Of a stretch of DNA of 64,000 bases, positions 18,247-27,093 are shown piece after piece (positions within the stretch are counted from its first letter, which is position 1; every line of letters begins with the position of its first letter). Source of the DNA: Neorhizobium galegae (GTDB lineage: Bacteria > Pseudomonadota > Alphaproteobacteria > Rhizobiales > Rhizobiaceae). The translations under genes were made by a program, and so were the position numbers. A model generated the notes under the pieces. That model was not told where the DNA came from. It searched no databases and was given only the letters and a program-made list of their open reading frames with translations. The stretch is taken from NCBI RefSeq assembly GCF_021391675.1, contig NZ_CP090096.1:186001-250000 (forward strand), read 5' to 3'.

Positions 18247-19467
18247 TCAGGCAACCTCGCAGATATCGAGGATGGTCAGCATGTAGACGCGGATCATGTC
18301 GAGATAGTCGACGATATCGACACGCTCGTCGGGCATGGTGTTGTAACGGCCGCCGGGGCCGCACACGATACCTTCCATGCCGAGCTCCTTGTAGAGATGG
18401 CCGGCATCGGTACCGTAGAAGCGGGTCGGCGTGATCGCGCCGGTCGGTTGTTTTTCGCCGCGCACGGCTTCATAGGCCGCGTTGATCGACTTGACGATGC
18501 GCGATGTCGGCGAGACCTCGAAGGGCGGCATCAGCGGGCGACCCTCGATCAATTCCGGAACCAGCTTTGCCTTGAGGCCGGGGAAGCGGCCTTCGAGAGC
18601 CACCAGTTCCTTTTCGAGATCGGCCAGCACGCCCTCCTGCGTCTGCCCCGGCGCATAACGGCACGAGCCCTTGAGGCGGACGAAATCTGCGACCTGGGGC
18701 GGACGCCATTCTTCGAGACTGCGCCCGAGGGCCCCATGGACGACGCCGACATGGCCGCGGTTGATCGACCGGTGCACGTCGCTCCTGGCGCCGCTGAAGG
18801 TCATGGCGTTGATGCGTGGGATGATGTCGCAAGCCGCGGCGATCGCATCGACGGATTCCTCGCGCTTGGAGAGATGGCGCGTGTCGCCGGTCAATTCGAT
18901 GACATAGCTGAGAGCTGCCGCATGCATGGTGACGGCGACGAGATCACTCGGCTCGCTGTTGATGAAATAGTCCGCCTTGACGCCGTGTCTGATCGCCGCA
19001 AGCGTGCCGACGCCGCCCTGCAGTTCGCCGACCACGAAGGTCAGGATAACGTCGCCCTTGAGCTTGACGCCGGCCTCGAGCAGCGTCTTGACCGCGCAGA
19101 AATAGGCGGCATCGCCGGCCTTCATGTTCGACACGCCGATACCATAGATGAACTTGTCGTCTACGAGGCCGGCATAAGGATCGACTGTCCAGCCTTCGGT
19201 GACCGGGTTGGTGTCGAGATGGCCGTTGAACAGCAGGCTCTTGCCGCCGCCGGTGCCCCTGAGGCGTCCGATCGTGTTGAAGCGGCGGCCTTCGTCGAAT
19301 GGCTGCAGTTCGGCTTCGACCCCGATCTTTTCCAGTTCGCCGGCCATGTAGCGCGCAAGATCACGCTCGCCATCGGTTTCCGAATGGCTCTTGTGCTGAA
19401 CCATCTTCGATAGGAAATCGAGGCAGGCCTTTTCGTCGATCCGATCCACCAGGGATTTCGGGTCCAT
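18247..19467 (-). CDS. M20 (ArgE/DapE)-family protein with altered metal site
   Basis: 406-aa two-domain M20 fold protein. The first motif is intact (NGHLDTNP, His83). The bridging Asp is Asn114 (GVSNMKAG), the usual Glu-Glu pair is Glu148-Leu149 (VVGELQGG), and the C-terminal His ligand region reads GRYNTMPDERVD with Asn376. NSEPSD keeps Glu172. Up to three metal ligands are therefore replaced, which suggests changed metal use or loss of hydrolysis. ATG 19467 follows AAGGAG. It sits between the M24 gene and the importer ATPase in a leftward operon. Confidence 0.85.
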   Translation of the reverse strand: MDPKSLVDRIDEKACLDFLSKMVQHKSHSETDGERDLARYMAGELEKIGVEAELQPFDEGRRFNTIGRLRGTGGGKSLLFNGHLDTNPVTEGWTVDPYAGLVDDKFIYGIGVSNMKAGDAAYFCAVKTLLEAGVKLKGDVILTFVVGELQGGVGTLAAIRHGVKADYFINSEPSDLVAVTMHAAALSYVIELTGDTRHLSKREESVDAIAAACDIIPRINAMTFSGARSDVHRSINRGHVGVVHGALGRSLEEWRPPQVADFVRLKGSCRYAPGQTQEGVLADLEKELVALEGRFPGLKAKLVPELIEGRPLMPPFEVSPTSRIVKSINAAYEAVRGEKQPTGAITPTRFYGTDAGHLYKELGMEGIVCGPGGRYNTMPDERVDIVDYLDMIRVYMLTILDICEVA

Positions 19468-19489
19468 TGTTATACTCCTTGATGCATTG

Positions 19490-21121
19490 TCATAGGTATT
19501 GGCCGGCCGCGCGCGGCACCGCCTCGATCAGGCGGCGGGTATATTCGGCGCGATCCTGGCTATCGATGTCTGCTGCAGGTGCGATCTCGACGAGATTGCC
19601 GCGATACATCACGGCGATCCGGTGGGCGATCTGGCGGATAAGGTTGAGGTCGTGGGTAATGAACAGGTAGGCGGTGCCGCTGGCCTTCTGCAGTTCCAGC
19701 AGCAGCTGGACGATGGACGCCTGCACCGACACGTCGAGTGCGGAAGTGATCTCGTCGCAGATCACCAATTTCGGCTTGGAGGCAAACGCACGGGCGATCG
19801 CCACGCGCTGTTTCTCGCCGCCCGACAGCTGATGCGGATACCGCTGGGCATGGGTGCGCGGCAGGCGCACCTGCTCCAGCATGTCGCCGACCTTCTGGTC
19901 GAGATGAGACGCGTCCCCGAACAGCTTTAGCGGCCGCGACAGAATCTCGTTGATCTTCTGGCGGGGATTGAGCGAGGCGTCGGGGTGCTGGAAGATGATC
20001 TGCACGTCCTTGCGATAGGCATTGTCCATGTCGCCAAGGTTCCTGATCTCGCGACCGTCGAACCAGATCTTGCCCTCGAAGCGGTTGAGACCGGTCATCG
20101 CCTTCGCCAGGGTCGACTTGCCGGAGCCGGATTCACCGACGATGCCCAGAATTTCGCCCGGATTGACGCTGAGGCTGATGGCATTGTTGCCGGCGACACG
20201 TTCCGTCTTGCGGCCAGTGAGCGCCGCCAGGAACGGCTTGCGGCCGTAATGGACGCTAACGTTTTCGACCCGCACCAGCGGCTTGTCCGTTTCAACGACA
20301 GTGTCGCCGACCAGCCTATGGGCCGGGTCAGGAACCGCCGCGATCAGTTCGCGGGTATAATCCTGCTGCGGATTGGCAAAGATATCGCGCACCGCGCCCT
20401 GCTCGACGATGTCGCCGCGACGGATGACGGCGACGCGGCTGGCCGTGCGCGACACCAGCGCCAGATCGTGGGAAATGTAGAGCGAGGCGACACCGGTCTC
20501 GGCCTGCAGTTCCACGAACAGGTCAAGGATCTGGCATGAGGTGATGACGTCGAGCGCCGTCGTCGGTTCGTCGAAGATGATGCATTCGGGATTGCACGCA
20601 AACGCCGATGCGATGACGACCCGCTGCTTCTCGCCGCCCGATGCCTCGTGCGGCATGCGCTTCATCATCGCTGCCGGCGTCTTCAGACCGACGCGATCAA
20701 GCATCGCCTCGCCTTCCTTCCAGGCCTGCTGCCGTGTCAGCCCGCGGTGACGGACCAGCACCTCGGCGAGTTGGGTGCCTAGCGACAGGGTTGGGTTGAG
20801 CGACGTGCTCGGATCCTGGAACACCATGCTGATGCGCCGGCCGCGAAAGGCCTCGATCTGGGCATCGGTCTTTTCAAGCAGGTTCTCGCCGCTCAGCAGG
20901 ATGCGGCCGGCTGGTTCGCGGGCGTTCTTGGGCAGATAGCGCATGATCGACCAGGCAAGCGAGGTCTTGCCGGAACCGGATTCGCCCACCAGGCCGAGGA
21001 TCTCGCCTCGGTGGACGGAGAGGTCGATGTTCTTGAGCGCATGGAAGACGCCGGAGGCCGTGTCATAATCCAACGAGTAATTCTCGATCGCGAGAACCGG
21101 AGTTTCTGGTTTTGTCGTCAT
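19490..21121 (-). CDS. Dpp/Opp-type ABC transporter, fused dual ATP-binding protein
   Basis: 543-aa protein made of two complete ATPase domains (DppD-like then DppF-like), as in GsiA. Domain 1 has GESGSGKTS, EASGGEKQRVVIASAFA and CIIFDEPTTALD. Domain 2 has GESGSGKST, LSGGEKQRVAIARAFA and LVICDEITSALD, where the D-E-I replaces the usual D-E-P. The ATG at 21121 begins at the usual family N-terminus; the open frame extends 11 codons more. It energises the two permeases immediately upstream. Confidence 0.92.
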   Translation of the reverse strand: MTTKPETPVLAIENYSLDYDTASGVFHALKNIDLSVHRGEILGLVGESGSGKTSLAWSIMRYLPKNAREPAGRILLSGENLLEKTDAQIEAFRGRRISMVFQDPSTSLNPTLSLGTQLAEVLVRHRGLTRQQAWKEGEAMLDRVGLKTPAAMMKRMPHEASGGEKQRVVIASAFACNPECIIFDEPTTALDVITSCQILDLFVELQAETGVASLYISHDLALVSRTASRVAVIRRGDIVEQGAVRDIFANPQQDYTRELIAAVPDPAHRLVGDTVVETDKPLVRVENVSVHYGRKPFLAALTGRKTERVAGNNAISLSVNPGEILGIVGESGSGKSTLAKAMTGLNRFEGKIWFDGREIRNLGDMDNAYRKDVQIIFQHPDASLNPRQKINEILSRPLKLFGDASHLDQKVGDMLEQVRLPRTHAQRYPHQLSGGEKQRVAIARAFASKPKLVICDEITSALDVSVQASIVQLLLELQKASGTAYLFITHDLNLIRQIAHRIAVMYRGNLVEIAPAADIDSQDRAEYTRRLIEAVPRAAGQYL

Positions 21122-21131
21122 GGTCGTGGCC

Positions 21132-21956
21132 TCAGGTTCGCGGATTGAGGGCATCGCGAAGACCGTCGCCCAGAAGGTTGAAGCCGACGGCGACGACGGC
21201 GATCGCCACGCTCGGCCAGATCAGGATACCGGCACTCAAGTGCATGTAGCGGCGCGCCTCCGAGACCATCAGGCCCCATTCGGCCGCCGGCGGCTGCGCA
21301 CCGAGGCCGAGAAAACTGAGCGTTGCAAACAGCATGACCGCGAAGGAGATGCGGATGGTCATCTCGACAATGATCGGCGCAATGACGTTCGGCAGCATTT
21401 CCCGCAGGATGATGTAAGCCGAGCTTTCACCACGGGCGACCGCCGCATTGACATAATCCTGCTTGCGCACCGACAGCGCGACGCTGCGGGTGATGCGGGC
21501 CATGCCCGGCGCGAACGCGATGGCAACGGCGATCAGCGCGTTGACCGTGCTGGACCCCAGGAGATTGACCACCAGAAGCGCAAACAGCAGGCTCGGGATC
21601 GACATGACGGCGTCGATGGTGCGCATGATCAATTCGTCCGCCCGACCGCCGAGGAAGGCGGAGGTGGTGCCGACGAAGGCGCCGACCAGCGTGCCTGCGA
21701 TGGTTGCGAGCACGGCCATGACCACGGTGGCGCGGGCGCCGATCAGCAGGCGGCTAAAAATGTCACGGCCGTATTGGTCGGTTCCCATCCAGTAGGTGGC
21801 GCTCGGCCCCTTGTAGCGCGCGAGCGGCGCGAGAGTTTCCGGGTCGTGCGGCGCGAGCATTGGTCCGAACAGCACGATCACCAGCACCAGCAGGACGAGG
21901 AATACGCCGATCGCGCCCTGCGGCGTGCGCAGGAGGCGTTTGATGAAATCAGTCAT
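21132..21956 (-). CDS. Dpp/Opp-type ABC transporter permease (DppC-like)
   Basis: 274-aa permease with a GTDQYGRDIFSR signature after the first helix and an EAA-type loop around AVARGESSAYIILREMLPN. ATG 21956 overlaps the end of the DppB-like gene by 8 bp, which is better than the frame's first start at 21983. The protein is about 30 residues shorter than the first importer's DppC, lacking its extended cytoplasmic N-terminus. Confidence 0.9.
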   Translation of the reverse strand: MTDFIKRLLRTPQGAIGVFLVLLVLVIVLFGPMLAPHDPETLAPLARYKGPSATYWMGTDQYGRDIFSRLLIGARATVVMAVLATIAGTLVGAFVGTTSAFLGGRADELIMRTIDAVMSIPSLLFALLVVNLLGSSTVNALIAVAIAFAPGMARITRSVALSVRKQDYVNAAVARGESSAYIILREMLPNVIAPIIVEMTIRISFAVMLFATLSFLGLGAQPPAAEWGLMVSEARRYMHLSAGILIWPSVAIAVVAVGFNLLGDGLRDALNPRT

Positions 21957-22896
21957 ACTGGATCCTCTTGTCGAGCCAGGCATAGAGGATGTCGGCGATG
22001 AAATTGACGATCGAATAGGTGGCCGCCATGATCAGCACGCCGGCCTGGATGGCCGGCAGGTCACGCGCCTGGATCGCCACGATCAACTGACGGCCGATGC
22101 CGGGAATGGCAAAGATCTCTTCGACGACAATGACGCCACCGAGCAGGTAACCCACATCGAGCGCAACGATGGTAATGGTCGGCAACAGCGCATTGCGCAG
22201 CGCGTGGCGACGCAAGACCTGTCCGCGTGAAATCCCCTTCAGCCGGGCGGCGCGAATATAGTCGGTATGCAGCACGTCGACGAGTTCGGAGCGCACCATG
22301 CGCGAGACGTGAGCGATCAGGATCACCGAAATGACGCAGACCGGCAGGACCAGATGGGCGATGCCGCTGGCAAAATTTTCGGTGAGCGGCACATAGCCGG
22401 TCGGCGGCAGCCATTTCATCAGGTCGGCGAAGACGAGGACGGCGACCGTCGCCGTGACGAATTCCGGAAGCGCCACGCCGGCGTAGGAGATCAGGCTGAC
22501 AACCATGTCGGCGATCTTGCCGCGACGGACGGCGGCGATGATGCCAAGCGGAATGGCGAGAACCAGCATGAGGCCAATCGACAGGAAGGCCAAAAGCAGT
22601 GAACGGCCGAGGGCTTCAAACATGACGGGACCGACAGGCTGGCCGGTGCGTAGCGAGGTGCCGAGATCGCCCTGCAGCACGTGGCCGAGCCAAATTGCAT
22701 ATTGCTGCCACACCGGGGCGTTGAGCCCCATGTTTTCCCGCAGCGCAGCGAGGGCGTCCTGTGTCGCATTCTCACCCAGCATCATGACGGCGGCATCGGC
22801 CGGCAGGATCTGGGTGATGGCGAAGACGATGAGCGATACGATGAAGAGCGTATAGACGATCATCACCAGCCGCTTGGCTACATAGTTCGGGGACAC
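21949..22896 (-). CDS. Dpp/Opp-type ABC transporter permease (DppB-like)
   Basis: 315-aa inner-membrane permease with six predicted helices. The family loop is around DYIRAARLKGISRGQVLRRHALRN (split) and the C-terminal signature is EEIFAIPGIGRQL. The start codon is GTG at 22896. It is preceded by a 58-bp gap with a strong hairpin that separates it from the binding-protein gene. Confidence 0.9.
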   Translation of the reverse strand: MSPNYVAKRLVMIVYTLFIVSLIVFAITQILPADAAVMMLGENATQDALAALRENMGLNAPVWQQYAIWLGHVLQGDLGTSLRTGQPVGPVMFEALGRSLLLAFLSIGLMLVLAIPLGIIAAVRRGKIADMVVSLISYAGVALPEFVTATVAVLVFADLMKWLPPTGYVPLTENFASGIAHLVLPVCVISVILIAHVSRMVRSELVDVLHTDYIRAARLKGISRGQVLRRHALRNALLPTITIVALDVGYLLGGVIVVEEIFAIPGIGRQLIVAIQARDLPAIQAGVLIMAATYSIVNFIADILYAWLDKRIQYD

Positions 22897-22918
22897 GGTC
22901 GTGTTCCTTGTTCCACCA

Positions 22919-22943
22919 GCCGGACGCTCAAAGAGCGCCCGGC
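22919..22943 (-). other. Hairpin between binding-protein and permease genes
   Basis: An 11-bp stem with one G-U pair (GCCGGGCGCTC/GAGCGTCCGGC on the transcribed strand) and a 3-base loop lies right after the binding-protein stop. No U-tract follows. Such hairpins commonly keep binding-protein mRNA in excess over permease mRNA; that role is inferred. Confidence 0.6.
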
Positions 22944-22954
22944 ATTGTTCGGGG

Positions 22955-24505
22955 TCAGCCGCGCTTTGGCGCCTTGTCGGTCAGGGAGGCGTAGTCGAGG
23001 CGGAAGACCGAGGCGCGCGGATGCGCCTGGTAACCGCTGACCCAGCTGCGCTTGGCCGACAGCACGTCGAAGAAGGACGGGATGATCGAAGGCACTTCCT
23101 CGTTCATCAGTTCCTGCGCCTTGGTGTAAAGCTCGGTGCGCTTGGCTGCGTCGATCGTGCCGCGGGCTTCGGCGACCAGGGCGTCGAAGGCCTTGTTGTT
23201 CCAGCGCGTCTCGTTCCAGGAGGCATCCGAAGTATAGAGGAGCTTGAAGATGCCATCCGGGGTCGGTTGCATGTTGTAGAAGCCGACGTAGAAGCTGCCC
23301 TTCTTCCACACCTGCTCCAGATAGGTGGCATGCGGCATCGTCTGGACGTTGATGGTAATGCCGGCTTCCTTGGCCATTTCCTTGAGGGCGACCGCAAGCT
23401 GCGTGCGTACCGCCGGGCGGTCGGAGGCGATGAGCGTCGCTTGCAGGCCATTCGGGAAACCGGCTTCCGCGAGCAGCTTCTTGGCTTCCGCGATATTCTT
23501 CTGGCGCTGTTTGGCAGCCTTGAAGAACTGGTAGGACGGGTTCAGCGGCGTGTCGTTGCCCGGCGTGCCAAAACCTTCGGTAACGAAGTTGACCATCGCC
23601 TCGCGATCGACCGTGAGCGCGATCGCACGGCGGACGCGCGCGTCGTTGAACGGTGCGGTGTCGCAACCGAAGTTGATGTTGCAGAACTGGCCGGACGGCG
23701 TGCGCAGGACCTCGACGCCGGCATTGCCGTCAAGCCGCAGGTATTCGGTCGGCTGCAGCGTCGAGATGATGTCGACATTGCCGGCGATCATCGCCGAGCC
23801 TTCGGCGGAGATATCCGGGAATACCTGGACCTCGATTCGATCGAGATAAGGGCGTGCCGGGTCGTAATAGTTCGGGTTGCGTTCGACGACGATCAGACGG
23901 TCCGGCTCGTAGGAAACCAGCTTGAACGGACCGGTGCCGACAGCCTTGGTGGAGAGGCTCTTGAGGTCGCCAGTGGCGATCGAGGCCGGAATGATGCGGG
24001 CGTTGGTGTAGGCCATGGCGACCGGCAAGTCGGCATAGGCGCCGGAGAGCTTGAACAGCACTGTCGTATCGTCGACGGCGACGATGTCGGAGATCGGGCC
24101 GACATTGTTGCGGCCGGGCGACGCGGTTGCCGGATCGAGGATTGCCTTGAAGGTGGCGACGACGTCCTTTGCCGTGAATGGCGAGCCGTCATGGAAGGTG
24201 ACGCCCTTGCGCAGCTTGAACGTCCATTCGGTCAGGCCGTCATTGGGCTTCCAGCTTTCGGCCAGGTCCGGCTCGACGGACATGTCGACCTTCAGGCGTG
24301 TCAGGTTGCTATAGAGCAACTCGGTCACCAGGTATTCCGGGTTGACGCGCGTCAGCAGCGGATGGATGACACTTGCGGCCTGGTCGACGGAGATGCGCAG
24401 CGTGCCGCCCTTGGCCGGCTTTGCGGTCTGCGCCAGGCCAAGCGCCGGTGCAGCAAAGACGGCGGCGGTGCCGGCGAGGAAGAAGCGACGTTTCATTTCC
24501 AGCAT
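22955..24505 (-). CDS. ABC transporter periplasmic substrate-binding protein, family 5
   Basis: 516-aa SBP_bac_5 protein. The N-terminus MLEMKRRFFLAGTAAVFAAP has an RR-F-F-L-A-G tract reminiscent of a twin-arginine signal and could also be Sec-type. Family features include LAESWKPNDGLTEWTFKLRKG, FHDGSPFTAKDV and RAIALTVDREAMV. ATG 24505 has AGGGAA at about 7 bases. The cluster of peptidase-fold enzymes around it suggests peptides, amides or acylated amino compounds as ligands. Confidence 0.92.
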   Translation of the reverse strand: MLEMKRRFFLAGTAAVFAAPALGLAQTAKPAKGGTLRISVDQAASVIHPLLTRVNPEYLVTELLYSNLTRLKVDMSVEPDLAESWKPNDGLTEWTFKLRKGVTFHDGSPFTAKDVVATFKAILDPATASPGRNNVGPISDIVAVDDTTVLFKLSGAYADLPVAMAYTNARIIPASIATGDLKSLSTKAVGTGPFKLVSYEPDRLIVVERNPNYYDPARPYLDRIEVQVFPDISAEGSAMIAGNVDIISTLQPTEYLRLDGNAGVEVLRTPSGQFCNINFGCDTAPFNDARVRRAIALTVDREAMVNFVTEGFGTPGNDTPLNPSYQFFKAAKQRQKNIAEAKKLLAEAGFPNGLQATLIASDRPAVRTQLAVALKEMAKEAGITINVQTMPHATYLEQVWKKGSFYVGFYNMQPTPDGIFKLLYTSDASWNETRWNNKAFDALVAEARGTIDAAKRTELYTKAQELMNEEVPSIIPSFFDVLSAKRSWVSGYQAHPRASVFRLDYASLTDKAPKRG

Positions 24506-24524
24506 TTTTCAGTTCCCTTATGGT

Positions 24525-25838
24525 TCAGACGCGGTTTTCAGGAATGGAGTCGGCGGCAAAGTCCGCCGCGAGATAGACCAGTATGCTTTTCGCCAGGGCG
24601 ATGATGTCCTGGCGGGTGGTATGCTCTTCAGGACTGTGGATGCAGCTTTCCGGGCGGCCGAGCCCGCCCAGCAGCACCTCCTGTGTAAAACCCGACTTCT
24701 GCACGTAGCCGAAATCGGAACAGCTCGCGGCGCCCCATTTTTGAAAGTCTTCCGGCTTGTAGCCGAAGCCCAGCGACAGCGCCTTTTGCCAGCGTGGCCA
24801 ATGCGGACCTTCCGGATCGTCCGTCGGGATAAGGTGGCCGACAAGGTCCGTTTCGAGCCCCAACCCCGTGTCGGCAACGCTGTCGCGGATCACGCTTTCG
24901 ATCTCTGCGCGCGCGTCCTCATAGTTTTCTTCCGGAGCGTAACGCCGGCTCACGAGAATCTTGATCTCCGCCGGCACCTGTCCGCCGGCGGTGCCGCCGT
25001 TGACGGCCGAAATCGAAAGCTGCGGTCGCAGCGGACCTGACGCGTGCGGCGGTGGCGGCAGTGCGGATGCCCGGCTGGCGACGCCCGGCTTCAATGCCAT
25101 CAAGGCATTGAGCAAGGGCAAGGCGCCTTCGATAGCATTGATGCCGGCGCCGGTGCGATTGCCTTCGCCCGCATGAACGGCGTGCCCCCTAATCGTCACC
25201 TGCAGATGGAAGACGCCGAAGCAGCCCGCCCAGATGCGCGGCGCCGCGGACCCGTTGAAATTGAGGATATGACCTTTCAACATGCCCTGCTCCGCCAGAT
25301 AACGAATGCCGGGATATAGGCCCCCTTCCTCATCGGTGCAGAGGAGCAGCATCGGATCGTAATACAGAGGCAGGCCGCATTTTTTGGCGGCCCGCAACGC
25401 CAGCAGGGTTGCTGCGATCGTGCCCTTCATATCCGCTGCGCCGAGCCCGAACAGATCGTCACCCTCGACCGTCAGCTTCAGCGGATCACGTACCCAGCCG
25501 GGCGCGATCGGAACCGTGTCGACGTGATAATAAAGACCGCAGACAGGCTTTCCTGTTTCGCGGGTGGCCACGAGGTTGGTCCGCTCGCCGGATGCCGGTC
25601 CACCGGACACGTACCAAAGATCACGCGGCACCACGACCCGCTCGAACTCAAACTCCAAGGGCGAAAGGAGTTCAGCCATCAGATCGGCAAAAGCGTCATA
25701 GCCCAGACCCGGCGGGAATGAGGTGTCAACTTCGATCATCCGCGCCAGATCATCGACAGCAGCCTCGACATCCAACTCAATCGCTGCCATGGCAGACTCA
25801 AAGATCTGTTGCGAAGATGCTTGCTGCTGCGTGTTCAT
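24525..25838 (-). CDS. M20-family amidohydrolase (ArgE/DapE/CPG2-like)
   Basis: 437-aa M20 fold enzyme with a mostly canonical active site: His105 (YYHVDT), bridging Asp136 (GAADMKG), Glu170/171 (CTDEEGG) and a C-terminal His in CIHSPEEHTT. The position of the third carboxylate is less clear (NFNGSAAP). The frame extends rightward to 25979, but ATG 25838 follows GAGGAC and starts just left of the palindromic operator. It is the first gene of the leftward peptide/amide operon and likely performs the main hydrolytic step. Confidence 0.87.
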   Translation of the reverse strand: MNTQQQASSQQIFESAMAAIELDVEAAVDDLARMIEVDTSFPPGLGYDAFADLMAELLSPLEFEFERVVVPRDLWYVSGGPASGERTNLVATRETGKPVCGLYYHVDTVPIAPGWVRDPLKLTVEGDDLFGLGAADMKGTIAATLLALRAAKKCGLPLYYDPMLLLCTDEEGGLYPGIRYLAEQGMLKGHILNFNGSAAPRIWAGCFGVFHLQVTIRGHAVHAGEGNRTGAGINAIEGALPLLNALMALKPGVASRASALPPPPHASGPLRPQLSISAVNGGTAGGQVPAEIKILVSRRYAPEENYEDARAEIESVIRDSVADTGLGLETDLVGHLIPTDDPEGPHWPRWQKALSLGFGYKPEDFQKWGAASCSDFGYVQKSGFTQEVLLGGLGRPESCIHSPEEHTTRQDIIALAKSILVYLAADFAADSIPENRV

Positions 25839-25893
25839 GGCAGTGTCCTCGGTACCCGTCACGCCAGCCTCCTCAGCTTGCGCTTTAATATAA

Positions 25894-25903
25894 ACTATAT
25901 AGT
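25894..25903. promoter_or_regulatory. Candidate HutC/GntR operator
   Basis: ACTATATAGT is a perfect 10-bp palindrome inside an AT-rich tract, in the 116-bp gap between the leftward amidohydrolase operon and the divergent HutC-type regulator. It is the only AT-rich patch nearby, so it probably combines promoter elements and operator. Assignment is inference. Confidence 0.45.
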
Positions 25904-25954
25904 AATAGTGCGTAGATCGAGCCCATGAGTCAACTCCAAAGAAGAGGCAAATAA

Positions 25955-26719
25955 TTGCCGGAATTGCCCAATAATTCATCAGGAGCGATCAGGCTGACAG
26001 AATTGTCCTTGCCGCTTTACGAAGTGGTCAAGCGACAGATCACGGAAGCGATCATGATCGGCAAACTGGAACCGGGTTCGGTTCTGCCGAGCGAAATAGC
26101 GCTGTCGCAAACCTACGGCGTGGCCGTGGGCACGATCCGGCGGGCGCTGATGGATCTCACCAATGACGGCCTTCTCAGCCGCCGTCGCAAGACCGGCACC
26201 GTCGTGACCGGCCGCAAGCCGCAGCACAGCCTGCGACTGTTTTTTCAGTATTTTCGACTGCACGGGCTGGATGGTTCGCTCAGCAAATCGGTAACAAAGG
26301 TGACTTCGCTCGACAGGAGCTTTGCTTCCGCCGCCGACGCGGGGAAACTTCAGATCGAAGAAGGATCGCCGATCGTCACCTTCCACCGGGTGCGCTACAT
26401 CGACGATCGGCCGATCATGCACGAGACGCTGACACTTTCCCGCGAACGGGTTCCGGACTTCCCGGAGAGGCGGGAGGAAATCCCCCAGCTCTTCTACCTG
26501 CATCTGCTGGAAAATTATGGGATCCGCATCTCGGCCATACGCGAGCAGATCGGTGCCGACCTTGCGGCCGAGTGCGATGCCCATTGGCTGGAACTGAGCC
26601 GGCCAGCAGCGGTCCTAACGATCGACGAAGTGGCCTATGACCAGATGGCTGTACCGGTTTTGATTTCAGCGCACCGGGCAACCACCGCCAACCACCGCTA
26701 TGTCAACGAGGTGCAGTGA
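25955..26719 (+). CDS. GntR-family regulator, HutC/UTRA type
   Basis: 254-aa regulator with an N-terminal winged helix (LPLYEVVKRQITEAI, GTIRRALMDLTNDGLLSRR) and a C-terminal UTRA effector domain (about 90-245; IVTFHRVRYIDDRPIMHET, IDEVAYDQMAVPV). The start is TTG at 25955, with GAAGAGG about 7 bases upstream; no ATG is available near the conserved N-terminus. It is divergent from the peptide/amide operon, which it probably controls in response to a degradation product. Confidence 0.87.
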   Translation: MPELPNNSSGAIRLTELSLPLYEVVKRQITEAIMIGKLEPGSVLPSEIALSQTYGVAVGTIRRALMDLTNDGLLSRRRKTGTVVTGRKPQHSLRLFFQYFRLHGLDGSLSKSVTKVTSLDRSFASAADAGKLQIEEGSPIVTFHRVRYIDDRPIMHETLTLSRERVPDFPERREEIPQLFYLHLLENYGIRISAIREQIGADLAAECDAHWLELSRPAAVLTIDEVAYDQMAVPVLISAHRATTANHRYVNEVQ

Positions 26720-27093
26720 GCGGTGTCTTCGCAGTCCACATGGCTGGTCCTCAGAAAGGCTTTTCAGCCTTGTCGGTGCGATAGAGGCTCACGGCGACCT
26801 CTCGAGGTTTCGCGCGCGGCCCCTTCGAGACCTTGCGCCAGACGTCCAGCGTGGTTTGGATAGCGACCCGCGGGGATCGCCGGTTCGCGATCGGAGCATC
26901 AGCCCCCCTTCACGTACCCCGGACCCTCGATGATCTTTCCGTCCGGACGCGCATGATGTTGACGCCTCGAACCCCCTCCGCTTCGCGCCCTCCATTATTT
27001 GCCGTCTTTGCTCTTGAAAGGAACGCGAACCTTCCACCCACTTGCGCGAGAATGGGCTGGTCGCAGGCTTTGCGATCAACAGGAACAACCGCG
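26720..27093. other. 374 bp without a recognised gene
   Basis: This gap lies between convergent genes. It holds only overlapping open frames with no ribosome-binding sites and no family resemblance. A weak hairpin (AAGGCT/AGCCTT, around 26756-26771) lies shortly after the regulator and might act as a terminator. Confidence 0.35.

Noticed and set aside
22901-24604. A 567-codon frame opposite the family 5 binding-protein gene
   Set aside because: It is an antisense shadow: the minus strand has signal peptide, family motifs and operon context, and the plus frame has none.
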